From Cerioporus squamosus (lineage: Eukaryota; Basidiomycota; Agaricomycetes; Polyporales; Polyporaceae), in NCBI GenBank assembly GCA_022592435.1, contig JABYQS010000214.1, positions 1 to 55,237 of the forward strand: a stretch of DNA of 55,237 nt. Reading direction: 5' to 3'. Numbering within the stretch: position 1 is the stretch's first letter; every line of letters begins with the position of its first letter. Of the stretch, positions 9,833-20,377 are shown piece by piece. The notes beneath the pieces are model-generated. The model searched no databases. It was not told where the DNA came from and was given only the letters and a program-made list of their open reading frames with translations. The translations under genes were made by a program, and so were the position numbers.

Positions 9833-10595
9833 TTTTAGGTCGCCTTTTGGGCTTATTTCCTGCGTACGAAATATTTGGCCAATATTCGCCGCCTGCGATC
9901 TTACGAGAGCGCCCAAATATTTGGGCCATTAGACGCCGCCCTTAACTAAGGGCCCAAATTATACAGTTTCCACCTTAACTAAGGGCGTCAAATAATTGAG
10001 GTCAACTGAAGTCACTGCCGGGCGGGTTGCGTGGAGTTGACGAAGCTGACGATGAAACTGTTGAGCTGAGCCGAGATCTGCTGGAGTACAGCCAAGGTCG
10101 GGTCTGTCGGTGCTGGTTGAAAAAGGTGATATGACTGCACGTTGAATGCGGTCAATACGGCTGAGAACAGACCAGCCTGGAGGATGCGTCAGCGCTGGTG
10201 CTGATAACGAGACAGGAGACAAGGACGCTCATGAGCAGCTCACATAGACAAGGAGTGTATCCATATCTTCTTTGCAGCCGTCGACGAGCTCGTCATGGTA
10301 CGTTTTGACGGCCTGGGCAGCATCTGACCAGTATTTTGCTTTTCCATCGATGTCTCCGGTTTTGTCGAATTGACACAGGCGGCGCTGTTCACTGGTTGGT
10401 TCGCCTTCTGTCATATCGTGGTGTTAGCTTTGCAATGAAGTACCAAGCAGTGTCGCCGTTGACTTACCCCTTGATGTCGTTCAGGCGACGTGAGGCAATG
10501 CAAAGCGGCAAAGTACTGCGCGGTTATAATACTTGCAGACGAGGCAATGCGACAGAGCGTGCGAAAGTGACTGGGCCCTAGAAGTGTCACGCTGT

Positions 10596-10801
10596 ACGCG
10601 TTTGTGACGCGACGCGACGCGTTTGTTTGCGGTGCCGCATATGGCAAGAGGCGCCCGCGCCCGACGCGTCGTCGACTCTCTCCACCACCGCCATCATCGC
10701 TGTCACCTCCCTCTGTAACCCGCCCCTCCCCTACGCCCCTCCTCACGCTGCATCTCACGACTTTATGCTGCCCAGTCGCGGACTCGAACCCGGCGACGCG
10801 T
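10596..10801 (+). promoter_or_regulatory. four MluI cell-cycle boxes (ACGCGT) upstream of EXO1
   Basis: ACGCGT occurs at 10596-10601, 10617-10622, 10664-10669 and 10796-10801, all within 210 bases before the EXO1 start at 10806. In yeasts ACGCGT is the binding site of MBF (Mbp1-Swi6), which drives G1/S expression of replication and repair genes. I see no TATA box here. That a basidiomycete MBF binds these boxes is inference. Confidence 0.6.
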
Positions 10802-10805
10802 GAAG

Positions 10806-13800
10806 ATGGGCATCTCCGGCCTTTTGCCCCTCTTGAAGGACATCCACAACAGCAAGCACCTATCGGAGTTCCGCGGACAGACCCTCGCCGTGGATGGATA
10901 CGTGTGGCTGCATCGAGGCACATACGGCTGCGCTGCGGAGGTAGCTACCGGGAAGCCGACGTCCAAGTGAGTACTCCTGCCCCTCCCCTCCTCTGAGATG
11001 TCGTCCGGGACGTGTCAGACCGTGTCTGCGACCACGAGCTGTTGGTTGGCTTCGGCCGAAGCATGGAGGAATGCCAAACTGCTACGTGCGGATATTGGAG
11101 AGGTTGTTTATGTTCTGGAAGCGTAGCAGACTGCCATCCTCGCACGGCGTATGCTGTGGAACGTCTGGCGTTCTTCCTGCATGGCACATGTGGTGATGAA
11201 TTCCTCTTCTTCCTCCTGCGAGTCGCATGCCCTGTTACATGGACTTCCACTCTGCATGCTGCGGCTGTTGCTACCGGTCACTGGAAGACCAGTACATTCC
11301 ATTCTGTTCACGTTCAAGTAACCACCTCGCGGTGAAGCGCCGGTGACACACCGGTCATATTCCGTCAGTCGACCTTTGTTCCACGACCCATGCGTTCCCC
11401 CTCAGAACTTTGTCTCCTGATGGGTTATATTATCGCATGAACATCGAAATCTCTCGTCGAAGCAAGTCTGTTTGCAGATCCGGATGGACTATGCCCTCAT
11501 TTCTTACCTTGCTCGGCATTTTCCGCGGTCCCGGACATCCGTAGGCAGTGACAACCGCCAACTCGGTCCGGTCGTGCTGTCTCTCCTTCTCCACAGTTCG
11601 TGAAAACTGCGTACTCTCTTTTTCTATCAAATTCTATCATACGGTCGGCCTCGCCGATGGCTAGACGCGTACTTTCGCATCGGTTCCCGGTTCACTTTGA
11701 GCGGTGGCGATCTCCCATTGTGGTTTTGGCGAAAAGACCATTACCGCTCCTTGCGGCCAGGAACTCGGCTGCCGTACCTGCTTGACTTATCAGGCAGTCT
11801 AGCTCGGGGTCACAGAAGCTAGTCGTTCACACAATCGGCGTGTCATCCTCCCATCATCAGTACGTAAAAGTTCGCAGTCGCTCAGTGCTCTATTACATGC
11901 ATGAGGGAACTACCGTCGTGGCGGGCGTGGTGACGACTCCGCGACGTAATTGTCTGGGCCGTTATACACGGTTTAACCACGGGAAAACCGACAGTTTGGC
12001 CTGTCTGTCGTTCGTGTTTGCGATCGTTTCCGCGGTCAGGAGTGTCTCTAACATGGTTTCGCATCTACCAGATACGTCGAGTATGCAATGCACCGGGTGC
12101 GGCTGCTCCGCCACCATGGCATCCAACCATACCTCGTCTTCGACGGCGGACCGCTGCCGGCCAAGCGAGGAACTGAAGACGGACGCAAGCAACGCCGTGA
12201 GGAGAACCTGTCGCGTGCAAATGCGTTAGCAGCACAAGGCAAGCACAGTCAAGCTCGCGAGTACTATGTGAAATGCGTCGACGTCACGCCGCAAATGGCA
12301 TATCAGCTCATCAAGGTGAGAACGCTTCTCAGCTGGAAGATTGTCTAGCCCCTTTCGTGCAGAGCACTCATATCTCTCCTGTGTCCGCTCCATATGTTCT
12401 GTGACAGGCTCTGCGTGCAGAGGGCGTGCCGTACGTCGTGGCGCCATATGAAGCCGACGCACAGCTGGCCTATCTCGAGCGCATCGGCGTCGTGGACGGC
12501 ATCATCACCGAGGACTCGGACTTGCTAGTCTTTGGCTGCAAGAAGGTTCTCTTCAAGCTTGACACGACCACGAGCACTGCGACGTGCATCTCCCGTGAAG
12601 ATTTTGCGGCTGTCGCGTCCACGTCGGCGGGCGGTTTGTCGCTGGTCGGGTGGTCCGATGCCCAGTTCCGTACGATGGCGATCCTGAGCGGATGCGATTA
12701 CCTTCCGAGTATTCCCGGCATTGGCCTCAAGACTGCGTGGACCCTCCTCCGGAAGCACAAGACCGTCGAGAACATGCTGAGCGCACTACGCCTCGAGGGC
12801 AAGAAGAAGGTCCCCAAGGGGTACCTTGACGCGTTCCGGCTGGCGGAAAAGGTGTTCCTCCACCAACGCGTGTACGACCCTGCCCAGGAGCAACTTGTCC
12901 ATCTGACTCCTCTCCCGGCAGATGAGCCCTGGGATGCAGAGAAGGAGGCGTATATCGGAGCGTGAGTGTCGTGCGTGTAGGACGCGTGTCGTGCTGTGGT
13001 CCTGTCGCGTTGCATTGCGTCTGCGTTGCGTCGCCATTCCATCCCTCCAGTGTGCAGCCCTCACTGACTCCGACGCTCGTGGATTTGCGATGCGCTCGCC
13101 CGTTTAGGTATATCGAGCCATCGCTCGCGAAGCAGGTCGCAGAGGGCGACGCGTGCCCTATCAGCCTGCTGCCCATGGAAGACATCAACCCGGGCTTCGT
13201 CCCCCGTGCACTGAAGACCATTCCGATGAACTCTCTGTCCGCCGCGATGCGGACGCCTGTGGCCCGGCCGGATAAGGGCAAAGGCAAGGCTAAGGAGCCC
13301 CCCTCGGAGAAACCCAGCAACGGTGGCCTGCTAAAGTTCTTCTGTAAGTCCGCACTCCGCTCCCTTCGCAGGCGTGCATGCCGCTCACCCCTCTGGTGCT
13401 TCCTGCTTCTTGGGATTACGTGTCCGGAACTGCCACCGCAGCCCCACGGGTGCAAGGGCGAGAAGCACCTGCCACGACAGAAGGCCCGTCAGCGGCGGGC
13501 CCTGGGCGGCCCGCGAGTGCGGGCACACCCTCCGCCAGCACCATGGTGGTGGGCAAGAAGAGTGGGAAGCGCACCCTTGCGGAGGTTATGGAGGACGACA
13601 TGGCCGCAAAGCGAGCGACACAGGAGGCGGCACGGGCAAGCGCCGCTGCCACTGCGACGCCGCGCATGTCGACCACGTCCAAGTTCTTTCATGGGACCCA
13701 GCGATCGGTTTCAGACCCTCGAGGCGGACGGGGGTGGGGCCGAGCTGTGGCTCTTGCCGCGGCGAGCTCGCCCATGTCGCAGCCTGTCGCCGGATCGTCA

Positions 13801-15180
13801 GGCCTCTCGCGGTGTGAGAAGGAGAACGTCGTCCCGTGCCAGGAGGACGTGCGCGCGGAGGCCGCCGCTGGCGCAGGCGAAGACGTGGATGTGGTCTTGG
13901 ACGTGTGCATGGGAGAGCCGGACGCTGTTGCGCAGGAAGACGGGTACGTCTCGCCCACAGAGTCCGTCGCGCAGTGGGACTCGCCGGACATTTCGTCGCC
14001 GCTGCGCCCCGGCGCGACGGCGAAGCGGCGCAGGTCCGACGGGGACGAGTGGGACGAGATCGACGCGGACGTGCTGTCGAGCTCGCCGGTGGCGCGGACG
14101 ACGCGGACGCGGGGGCTGCCTGGGGAGCGGTTTGTGCTCGTGCCGCGTGCGCTGCCGCTGCGGCCGGTCGTGAATACGAGCTTCAGCTCGCGCGCACGGC
14201 GGAAGTCTCTCGGGAGGAAGGGCGTGGACATTGCGGCCGATGAAGATGACTCGTTTGGTCACGCCAATGGAAATGGAGACGGCAGCGGCGACGAGGCGGG
14301 CCGCGGGCCTGACTTGCAGGATGTTTTTGACGACTACGACTGGGACGAGATCACCAGCGGCGGAGAAGACGAAGACGAGGACTGCGAGATCGAGGACGAG
14401 GACGTAATTGACTCGACGGCTTCCTCGACTCCTGGGGCTATCACGCCGGCCACAGAGGACGCAGAAGGTGTGGTGCTGGAGGAGAGTAATTCGGAAGAAC
14501 TCGAGGACGACATGGCCTCTGCAGCAGCGGCGGAGGCCGCTCGGAATACGACCGTCGCAAACGGCTGGTGGGAGAAGTGGGCGCGCAGCGGAGCCAGTAC
14601 CAGTGCTGGACGCAACCACAGCGAGCACGCCCGGGTGCGTGTGCGTGTGCTCTCTCTCATTTCCGACGTTTCCCCTTGCGTGCGGTTACTGACTTGTTGT
14701 TCATTAATTTTTCTTTGGTTGGCTCCTTGCGCCGTACCATCCCGCCCTGTGGTTGCTGTTCGTGGATACTGAAAACGATGATGCTCCGACCATTTCGCAC
14801 GACAGAACCGCCCGGTCCCAGCCCTCCCTTTTGCTCCGCTGAGGCGGAGGGAGACCACGATGACACCGGACGGCCGGCAGCGGCCCCCACGGGATGCCCA
14901 GCGGCCGTATTCTGCCCCGCAAGCCTCGAAACGGAGAGGATTCGCACAGGAGGATCTACGCGCGACGGGAAGGAGGAGCCTGATATTCACCACGGTCGAA
15001 GACGTCAAGGTTACTCCCAAAGCTGGCGGCCAACCACGCTCCGGGGCAACCTCGGGGGGACCTGGCTCTCGCAGCAGTACCACCAACTCTGGTTCTGGCT
15101 CGCGGGCCGGGCGCGGGGCGGAGACGCCTCAGGGAGAGGAGAGGAGAGGGAAGGAGTACGGCGGAATTGACGAGGAATAG
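10806..15180 (+). CDS. EXO1: exonuclease 1 (Rad2/XPG family)
   Basis: Exons 10806-10966, 12072-12315, 12408-12961, 13108-13343, 13442-14634, 14806-15180 give 920 residues in one frame. The protein starts MGISGLLPLLK, with no extension, as the family requires (the N-terminal Gly threads DNA). Acidic metal ligands fall at the usual numbers: D30, D78 (VFDGG), E150 and D152 (PYEADAQLAYLE), D171 and D173 (ITEDSDLLVFG), D232 (GCDYLPSIPGIG, also the helix-two-turn-helix). The nuclease core ends near residue 340; the rest is low-complexity, acidic and Ser-rich, where Exo1 binds mismatch-repair partners. Its role is 5'-3' resection in mismatch repair and double-strand-break repair in the nucleus. Odd points: intron 1 is 1105 bases while others are 92-171, and four ACGCGT boxes precede the start. 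The intron 5 acceptor (14805) is the least certain junction. Confidence 0.93.
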
Positions 15181-16867
15181 GCTCGAGCAGTTCAGGTGAG
15201 CGAGATCTGGGCTGCCTGCGCGTATCTTGCGCGTAGTTGTGTGGACAGGGTGACCTCATACGACGTTGCGCGCCTGCGCGCGTTTTATTGAATTGCGTCC
15301 CCGGCAGGTGGACGCCTGCATGCAGATGAAGATCTGTGCCACAGTTGACAGAAGCGAGAAGCGTACGCTCGGGAAAACGCTGCGAACGGGCGTACGTAAA
15401 CGCAGACACAACGACGGCTCTCTGGAAGACTCGAGGAAGGATCGGATGGGATCGTGGGCGACGTGCGCCCGAGCGTGCTCTATCGCAGCACACGGATGGA
15501 CGAATGGACGGACGGGTGGACGCTGGTGCGCAATCGCAGTGCTTTCGTTGTTTATGGCTTTCCTTGCATATCGATTATGGACCCCCGTCTCATGACTCAT
15601 GACACGCACCGATCGAGCACGGACGAGCGCGCGGGGGGGCAAAGTCTCCAGACAGGTGGGTCGTCCTCGCCTGCGTCCTTGTGCGGGGCCCGGATTTGCG
15701 GTTTGTGGGTACTTACTCAACAGAGATCTCTGGGGGGGTTCGGTTCCCCCACCTTCCGGGGATCCAGAACGTCGATGCCTGGAGCGTGCCGCACGGGCGA
15801 GGTCGCGGCGGACGAAACGCCGAGGATTGTTCGTGGTTTCAGGTCGGAACTTGGTACGTTTTTTCTGACGGTTGGGCTGACAAGAGCTAACGTGTGGACA
15901 GAGTTTGGTATCACACAGGCAGCGGCAACGATTAATTGCACGGAGATGCCACTGCGCGTTTCGGACAAGACTCGGACCCTGGGCAGGTGTGGAAGCAATT
16001 GGAGTTTGGCCGAGGGGACCTCGAACACGTACACGATCAACGTAGGTTCGGAGACGCCCAGGAGGCGGCGAGGATTGGCAGGGAGGTGGGCGGGGGCAGT
16101 GCGGTACGCCGACATGTTCGTTGTCTGCGAAGCTTCTTGGCTGACTGTTGGTGCTTGTCGCACGCACGGGTGCAGCAGGGTCGGGTGCGCACTGCGCAGG
16201 GCGGCCGTCGAGGCGGCGGCAGCAGCAGGAGCTAATCTGAGCTGAGAGCGGTGTGGGCGCCTGTGCGACCCGGGGCAGAGGAGGGTTGCTGCTCGGGAGC
16301 GCCGGCGGGGAGAGCGGATCTGCTGGCAGCAGCGGGCGTCGGGGAGTGCGCAGCAGGAGGCTAGCGAGATGCTGAACAGGATCGCATCTGGGCAGGCGTG
16401 ATTGGGGCCGATGGACGAGAGGGGCAGGTGGGTGGCCCGGGAGTGGATGCAGCGTGAATGTGTCCGATATGGGCTGGGGATGTATTTTGTGCGCGGGGAG
16501 GGATATGGATATGCACCTGGGCGATCCCACGAGCCTCGATGATTCCTCAGCGGGGACACCCGGCAGCGGGCGGCTGGCGATGGCAGACAGGCACGTCTCG
16601 TGTCCGTGCTTTCTCGCCTGCGACGGTGCAAACGCGCAGAGAGCCATGTCCCAGAGATGTCAGTCTTCTCCGTTTCAGAGCCTAACCCCTCGCCTCCCAT
16701 ATAACATCCTCCTCCGTCCCAGCCAACAGCCACCTCCGCCCCCGCCAGTCCCAGTCCTCCCCGCAGAGCACCGTGCCTGCCTCGCTGAGCCCCGCGCCCC
16801 GCGTCCCGATCCAGCCCCGCCTGCGCCCCCGCACACGCCCGGCGCCTGGCCCGCACATTCCTCGCCC
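15181..16867. other. intergenic or long 5' leader, no gene supported
   Basis: 1.7 kb between EXO1 and the zinc-finger gene. Long open frames exist on both strands (for example minus 16647-15256), but they are Arg/Pro/Ser-rich products of GC-rich DNA with no domain or splice support. It probably holds the EXO1 3' UTR and the long upstream region of the transcription factor. Confidence 0.5.
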
Positions 16868-18636
16868 ATGTCGAACCACGCACAGCTCGACGGCCACGAC
16901 CCGAGCAGCCTCCATAGATTCCAGCACGCCAATGCCCCCTACTACCTCGCCCACCCCCAGCCCGGCCTCGAGCCGCTCTCCACCGCGTTCCAGGCCCGCC
17001 AGCAGCCGTGGATGCTCAGCGTGCAGCCCAGCTACGCCCACCACCCCGAGCGCACCCCGGCGCACCCCAGCTTCTACTCGGGCGGCCCCGAGTCCCAGAT
17101 GGTAGGTTACCCCGAGTCTTCCCAGCGCACCCTCCTCCACGACGCCGCCTACGCGAACATGTACGCCGTCCCCTTCGCCGCGCCCCCGCTCCCGTACCAG
17201 GGCACGTACTCGCCCGCGTCCGCCACGCCCGCCGAGGAGCTGCAGAACGCACTCGACTCCCACAGCCTCACGCGCACCGGCTACCGCGGCGTGCAGCAGA
17301 GCATGCCCGAGCGCCGCACGAGCTTCAGCATGCCCGAGCAGTACCTCCCCGCCCGGGGCGAGCACCTGTACAGCCCGGGCGCGCCAGCACGCTTCCCCGC
17401 CGCGGTCGGCGGCTCGCCCGCGTCCTACAACCCTGCGCCGCACAACCACGCACACGCACACGCACACGCACACGCACACGCCCACCACCAACACCAACAC
17501 GCGTTCGCGCTCGCGTCGTCGCCGACGTCGCCTTACCCGCACCTCTCGCCCGACGGCGCGTCCCTGATCGACGTGCACTCGCCGCGCTCGGCGCCGTACC
17601 CGATCCCGATGCGGCGCGACTCGATGGACTCGGTGCCGGACCCGATCAGCCCGTCCTCGGTCCCGGGGCTCGTGTTCGACGAGGGCGACTACGACGACGA
17701 CTCGGAGAGCAGCCTCCCGTCCGCCGCGTCCGAGGTGCAGCGCGTGCCGTACCGCTCCGCGCACGCGAGCGAGGAGCGCGACTTTGAGCACGCAGCGGGG
17801 GGCAGCAGGGAGTGGGGGCGCGCGCCCGTCGACGGCGGCAGCGGGGCGTACGTGGGCCTCGAGGACGCGGCGCGCCAGGCTGCGCGCAGTCCGGATCCGG
17901 CGGCGGACCACGACCACTCGCCGGTCACGCCGTCGGAGGGCGGGCACGAGCGCACGCAGCGGCCGCCGCAGAAGAAGTCGAAGATGCACCAGTGCACGAT
18001 ATGCCTCAAGCTGTTCCCCAGACCGAGCGGGCTGGCGACGCACATGAACTCGCATTCGGGCGCGAAACGTGAGTGCGGTCTCGGGCTGACTGGCAACAAG
18101 TGTGCTGATGATATTCTGTAGCATTCAAGTGCCCGATACCGACGTGCACGAAGAGCTTCGCGGTGCGCTCGAATGCGAAACGGCACCTGCGCACGCACGG
18201 GATCTTCCCGACGTCGGAGCACGGGAGCACGTCGCCCTCGCAGTTCACGGTCGGGTTCGACACGCCGCTCGTCTCCGATGTGCACGAGGCGGGCAAGCTG
18301 CCGTCGAAGCTGCGGTGGGTGCCGCCGAGCCTGTCGACACGCACGAACGTGGACTACCTGCGGGGGGACGCGGCGAGCGACTCGGAGGACGAGTACTACC
18401 AGGCGTCGTGCCCGCTGCTGCCGCTGCCGCTGCCGCCGGTGACGCCGTCGAGTCCGTCGTGGGGCGAGGAGGCGTACGAGGAGCGGAATTCGTACGAGCC
18501 CACCGAGAGCGCGCCGTACATCTCGAGCCAGGTAAGCGTGCTCCCCCTCTTAGCCCGGCTGCGTGTGCTCACCGCGCGCGATCTGCAGTGGCGCTCGCTG
18601 CCTGGGCCAGCGATCGCGTCCCCGACCAGTTTCTGA
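16868..18636 (+). CDS. C2H2 zinc-finger transcription factor
   Basis: Exons 16868-18068, 18122-18531 and 18589-18636 give 552 residues. I chose ATG 16868 (MSNHAQLDGHDPS) because the sequence upstream looks like leader; an in-frame ATG at 16646 is possible. The first 375 residues are Pro/Ser/His-rich, with a His-Ala run coded by a (CA)n repeat at about 17449-17480 and an acidic patch DEGDYDDDSESS. Two tandem C2H2 fingers follow: HQCTICLKLFPRPSGLATHM (residues about 376-397) and FKCPIPTCTKSFAVRSNAKR (about 402-425) with HLRTHG. The finger pair is split by intron 1 (53 bases) in the linker, a common place in fungal two-finger factors. The C-terminus is Ser/acidic-rich and ends WRSLPGPAIA. It should act in the nucleus; the target genes are unknown. 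Confidence 0.85.
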
Positions 18637-20377
18637 GCACGAGGCGCCCGCGGACGAAGGGCTTCTTGGTTCGAGCCGAGCCCGTCGCGGCCGCCGCCGT
18701 CTCCGTCTTCTTTCTTGCGCCCCCGCCCATCCTCGCCTGCCCTCCCCGCTTCCGCCCATCTGTCGCCATCTACGCTGCGCTGTCTGCCTCGTGTTGCTCT
18801 GCTTGCTTGCTCTATTCCTTATTACACTCACGATCGACCGCATGCGTACTGCCACACGGCGGATGTCGACGGGAGGGCTGCTGCGTGTGCGCCGGCCACA
18901 CGTACCTCGATGCCCACCCCACAACCGCCTCCATGACCACGAACACGACACGATCTTGCGAAGAAGGGCCCCGCGTCACCCCCCGCCTGCACCAGCTGTA
19001 CTATCGCAATTGGCCCCGTGCTTCTTGTCCTGTCCCCCTGTCGGATTCATATCCCTCTCCCTATCCCCCCTGCCATCTCCCATCCCATCCCATCCATCGC
19101 CCATCGCCGTCCGCCCACTCCATCGATACAGCCCCCCGGCGCGTTGTCGCCTCGCCCTCGCCCACGCCCGCGTCCCCTCCCCCTCCCCTTACCCCGCAGT
19201 GCTACCCGTACCCGTCCGTACTCGTATACCATGTAGCTTGAATAGTAGTATGCTTGAGACCTATCCCGCTTGAGACTGGCCCGGCGCGGCATCACGATCC
19301 TGTACCAATAGCCAATTGTCACATCGCACATCGCACAACGCCCGTCTGTCTGTACAGAGTACACCGCATACCATACTACGTATCCGCGTCTCCGCATGCG
19401 CATTTTGTCGTCCTAGAGTCTTAATCAATCGCACCCTACATGTTTCCATAGCCCCTCTCCCTGTCTGCGCCGAGTTGTGCCCATTGCATGCGCGTCGAAG
19501 CCCGCTGCAAGCCGGCGGTGTGTACGGTGCGTGGCTGCGGCGGTGTCGTGATCATCCGACATTGCAGCGGCGTACTTGGTGCGAGTGCGAGTTGCGAGCT
19601 CCAACTTCACGGACGTCGACGCAGAGACACGTACGGCTGTGCTGTTCGCGATACGGGCGCAGATACCGCTCTTGCCACGGATAGCGGACTCGGACGTCGG
19701 CCCTGTACGTACGCTGCGCAACCTTGACCCATCGCCTCTCACTCACTCACCAAGTGTGGCCAGTGGCCTGTGGCTCGAAGCCGAAGCCGACCGGTGCGGT
19801 TGCGTGCTCGCGAGTTCGCGACCCGGAGGGTGCGGCCGCAAGGGAGCCTGAGGCCTGAGAGTGTGAGAGTGTGAGGAAACGGGAACAGGAAGTGTCCCAG
19901 GCCAGATTAGCCTATACGCGTACGCACTGTGCGCATGGCCACGGTGGCTCGCTGTCAGTAGTGGTCTGTACTTCCCGTTCTCGAGAACAGTACTCTCAAG
20001 CACTTCGCGTTGGCAGAACGCGCAATTAGAACCGCGCGGGCGAGAGAAACGCCTGCCTCATGGGCACGTCATAACCGCCATACGCCATACAGCAACACTC
20101 CCCTCCCCTCCCGTATCAAACCCTATCGTCGTGCCAGAGCCAGAAGGCCCTCGCCAGCCCTGCAGCCGCTCGTTATCGCGTCCTCCATCTCTCCATCTCT
20201 TCCCCTTCCCCTACCAGTGATCCTGCTGTGGACTGCGGGTTTCTGCAACTGGACATGTCACGGCAGTTGATGTCCTGACTCCTTCCCTTCGATCTTGCCG
20301 CTGGGGCCTCGGCCACCGAGCCCGTCACCGTGCGCAGTCGCAGTCGCAGTCGCAGTCGCATCGTGCATTAAAGCTCG
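18637..20377. other. convergent intergenic region, no gene seen
   Basis: 1.7 kb between the 3' ends of the zinc-finger gene (plus) and PIG-P (minus). It contains C-rich tracts (about 19030-19200) and a six-base tandem repeat of CAGTCG near 20335-20360. I see no coding signal. Confidence 0.5.

Larger units (their letters stand above)
9142..9995. mobile_element. foldback element with two tRNA-derived (SINE-like) arms
   Basis: Sequence from about 9177 inward and from about 9998 inward on the other strand align over roughly 250 bases. Shared blocks are CTTAGTTAAGGTGGAA, TTTGGGCCCTTAGTTAAGGG, CCAAATATTTGG, AAATATTTCGT and TAAAAATGCAC, followed by a tRNA-like segment in each arm. The host coding frame (VTSVDL then NNFPFQAP) resumes on both sides, which fixes the inserted block at about 9142-9995. 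The arms read outward from the tRNA-like heads, as two head-to-head SINEs would. The middle (about 9430-9757) is unrelated sequence with a strong hairpin. No protein is encoded. An extra 35 bases at the left border contain the palindrome ATGCGCCGGGCGCAT. Confidence 0.7.
2429..10414 (-). pseudogene. DUF6535 membrane protein, split by several transposon insertions
   Basis: Read on the minus strand from ATG 10414. Exon 1 (10414-10244) encodes the family-type start ending KEDMDTLLVY. An intron (10243-10177) follows, then from 10176 AGLFSAVLTAFNVQSYHLFQ and on to NSTQPA and VTSVDL. The frame is then cut by an element (9142-9995). It resumes at 9141 with NNFPFQAPTSAV, an in-frame TAG, INTLWFSSLVCSLASASLAL and LMVKQWLHGLPWPGNG, a frameshift near 8960, and the membrane block with the family motif FRWDCSYRSP. 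At 8201 a pogo-like transposon interrupts it after SGDPKARNEAW. It resumes at 4349 (LQHCSDCEEYLQTLSALSVS, another in-frame stop), passes an intron holding another element, and ends with a helical C-terminus (2878-2429, containing EYEHSNCATHAYIYAVKIIM). Family assignment rests on recalled motifs of this Agaricomycete-specific domain of unknown function. Stops, frameshifts and insertions make it a pseudogene. Confidence 0.75.

Noticed and set aside
10780..10801. GGACTCGAACCCGG, resembling a tRNA T-arm, just before EXO1
   Set aside because: No matching A box, anticodon arm or acceptor stem around it on either strand.
13344..13371. 28-base GT-AG pair as EXO1 intron 4
   Set aside because: Too short for a spliceosomal intron and out of phase; the 98-base intron to 13441 keeps the frame.
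12962..14173. 403-codon frame overlapping EXO1 exons 4-5
   Set aside because: Shadow frame; the EXO1 frame is supported by splice phases and conserved residues.
15256..16647. 463-codon open frame on the minus strand
   Set aside because: Arg/Pro/Ser/His-rich with no domain; it lies in GC-rich DNA where long chance frames are common, and overlaps the upstream region of the zinc-finger gene.
17449..17480. CA repeat as a possible frame problem in the zinc-finger gene
   Set aside because: It codes in frame for a His-Ala run and the frame is intact on both sides.
16682..18124. 480-codon open frame antisense to the zinc-finger gene
   Set aside because: Extreme Arg/Val/Gly composition, exactly what the complement of a GC-rich third-position gene gives; the sense frame has real zinc fingers.
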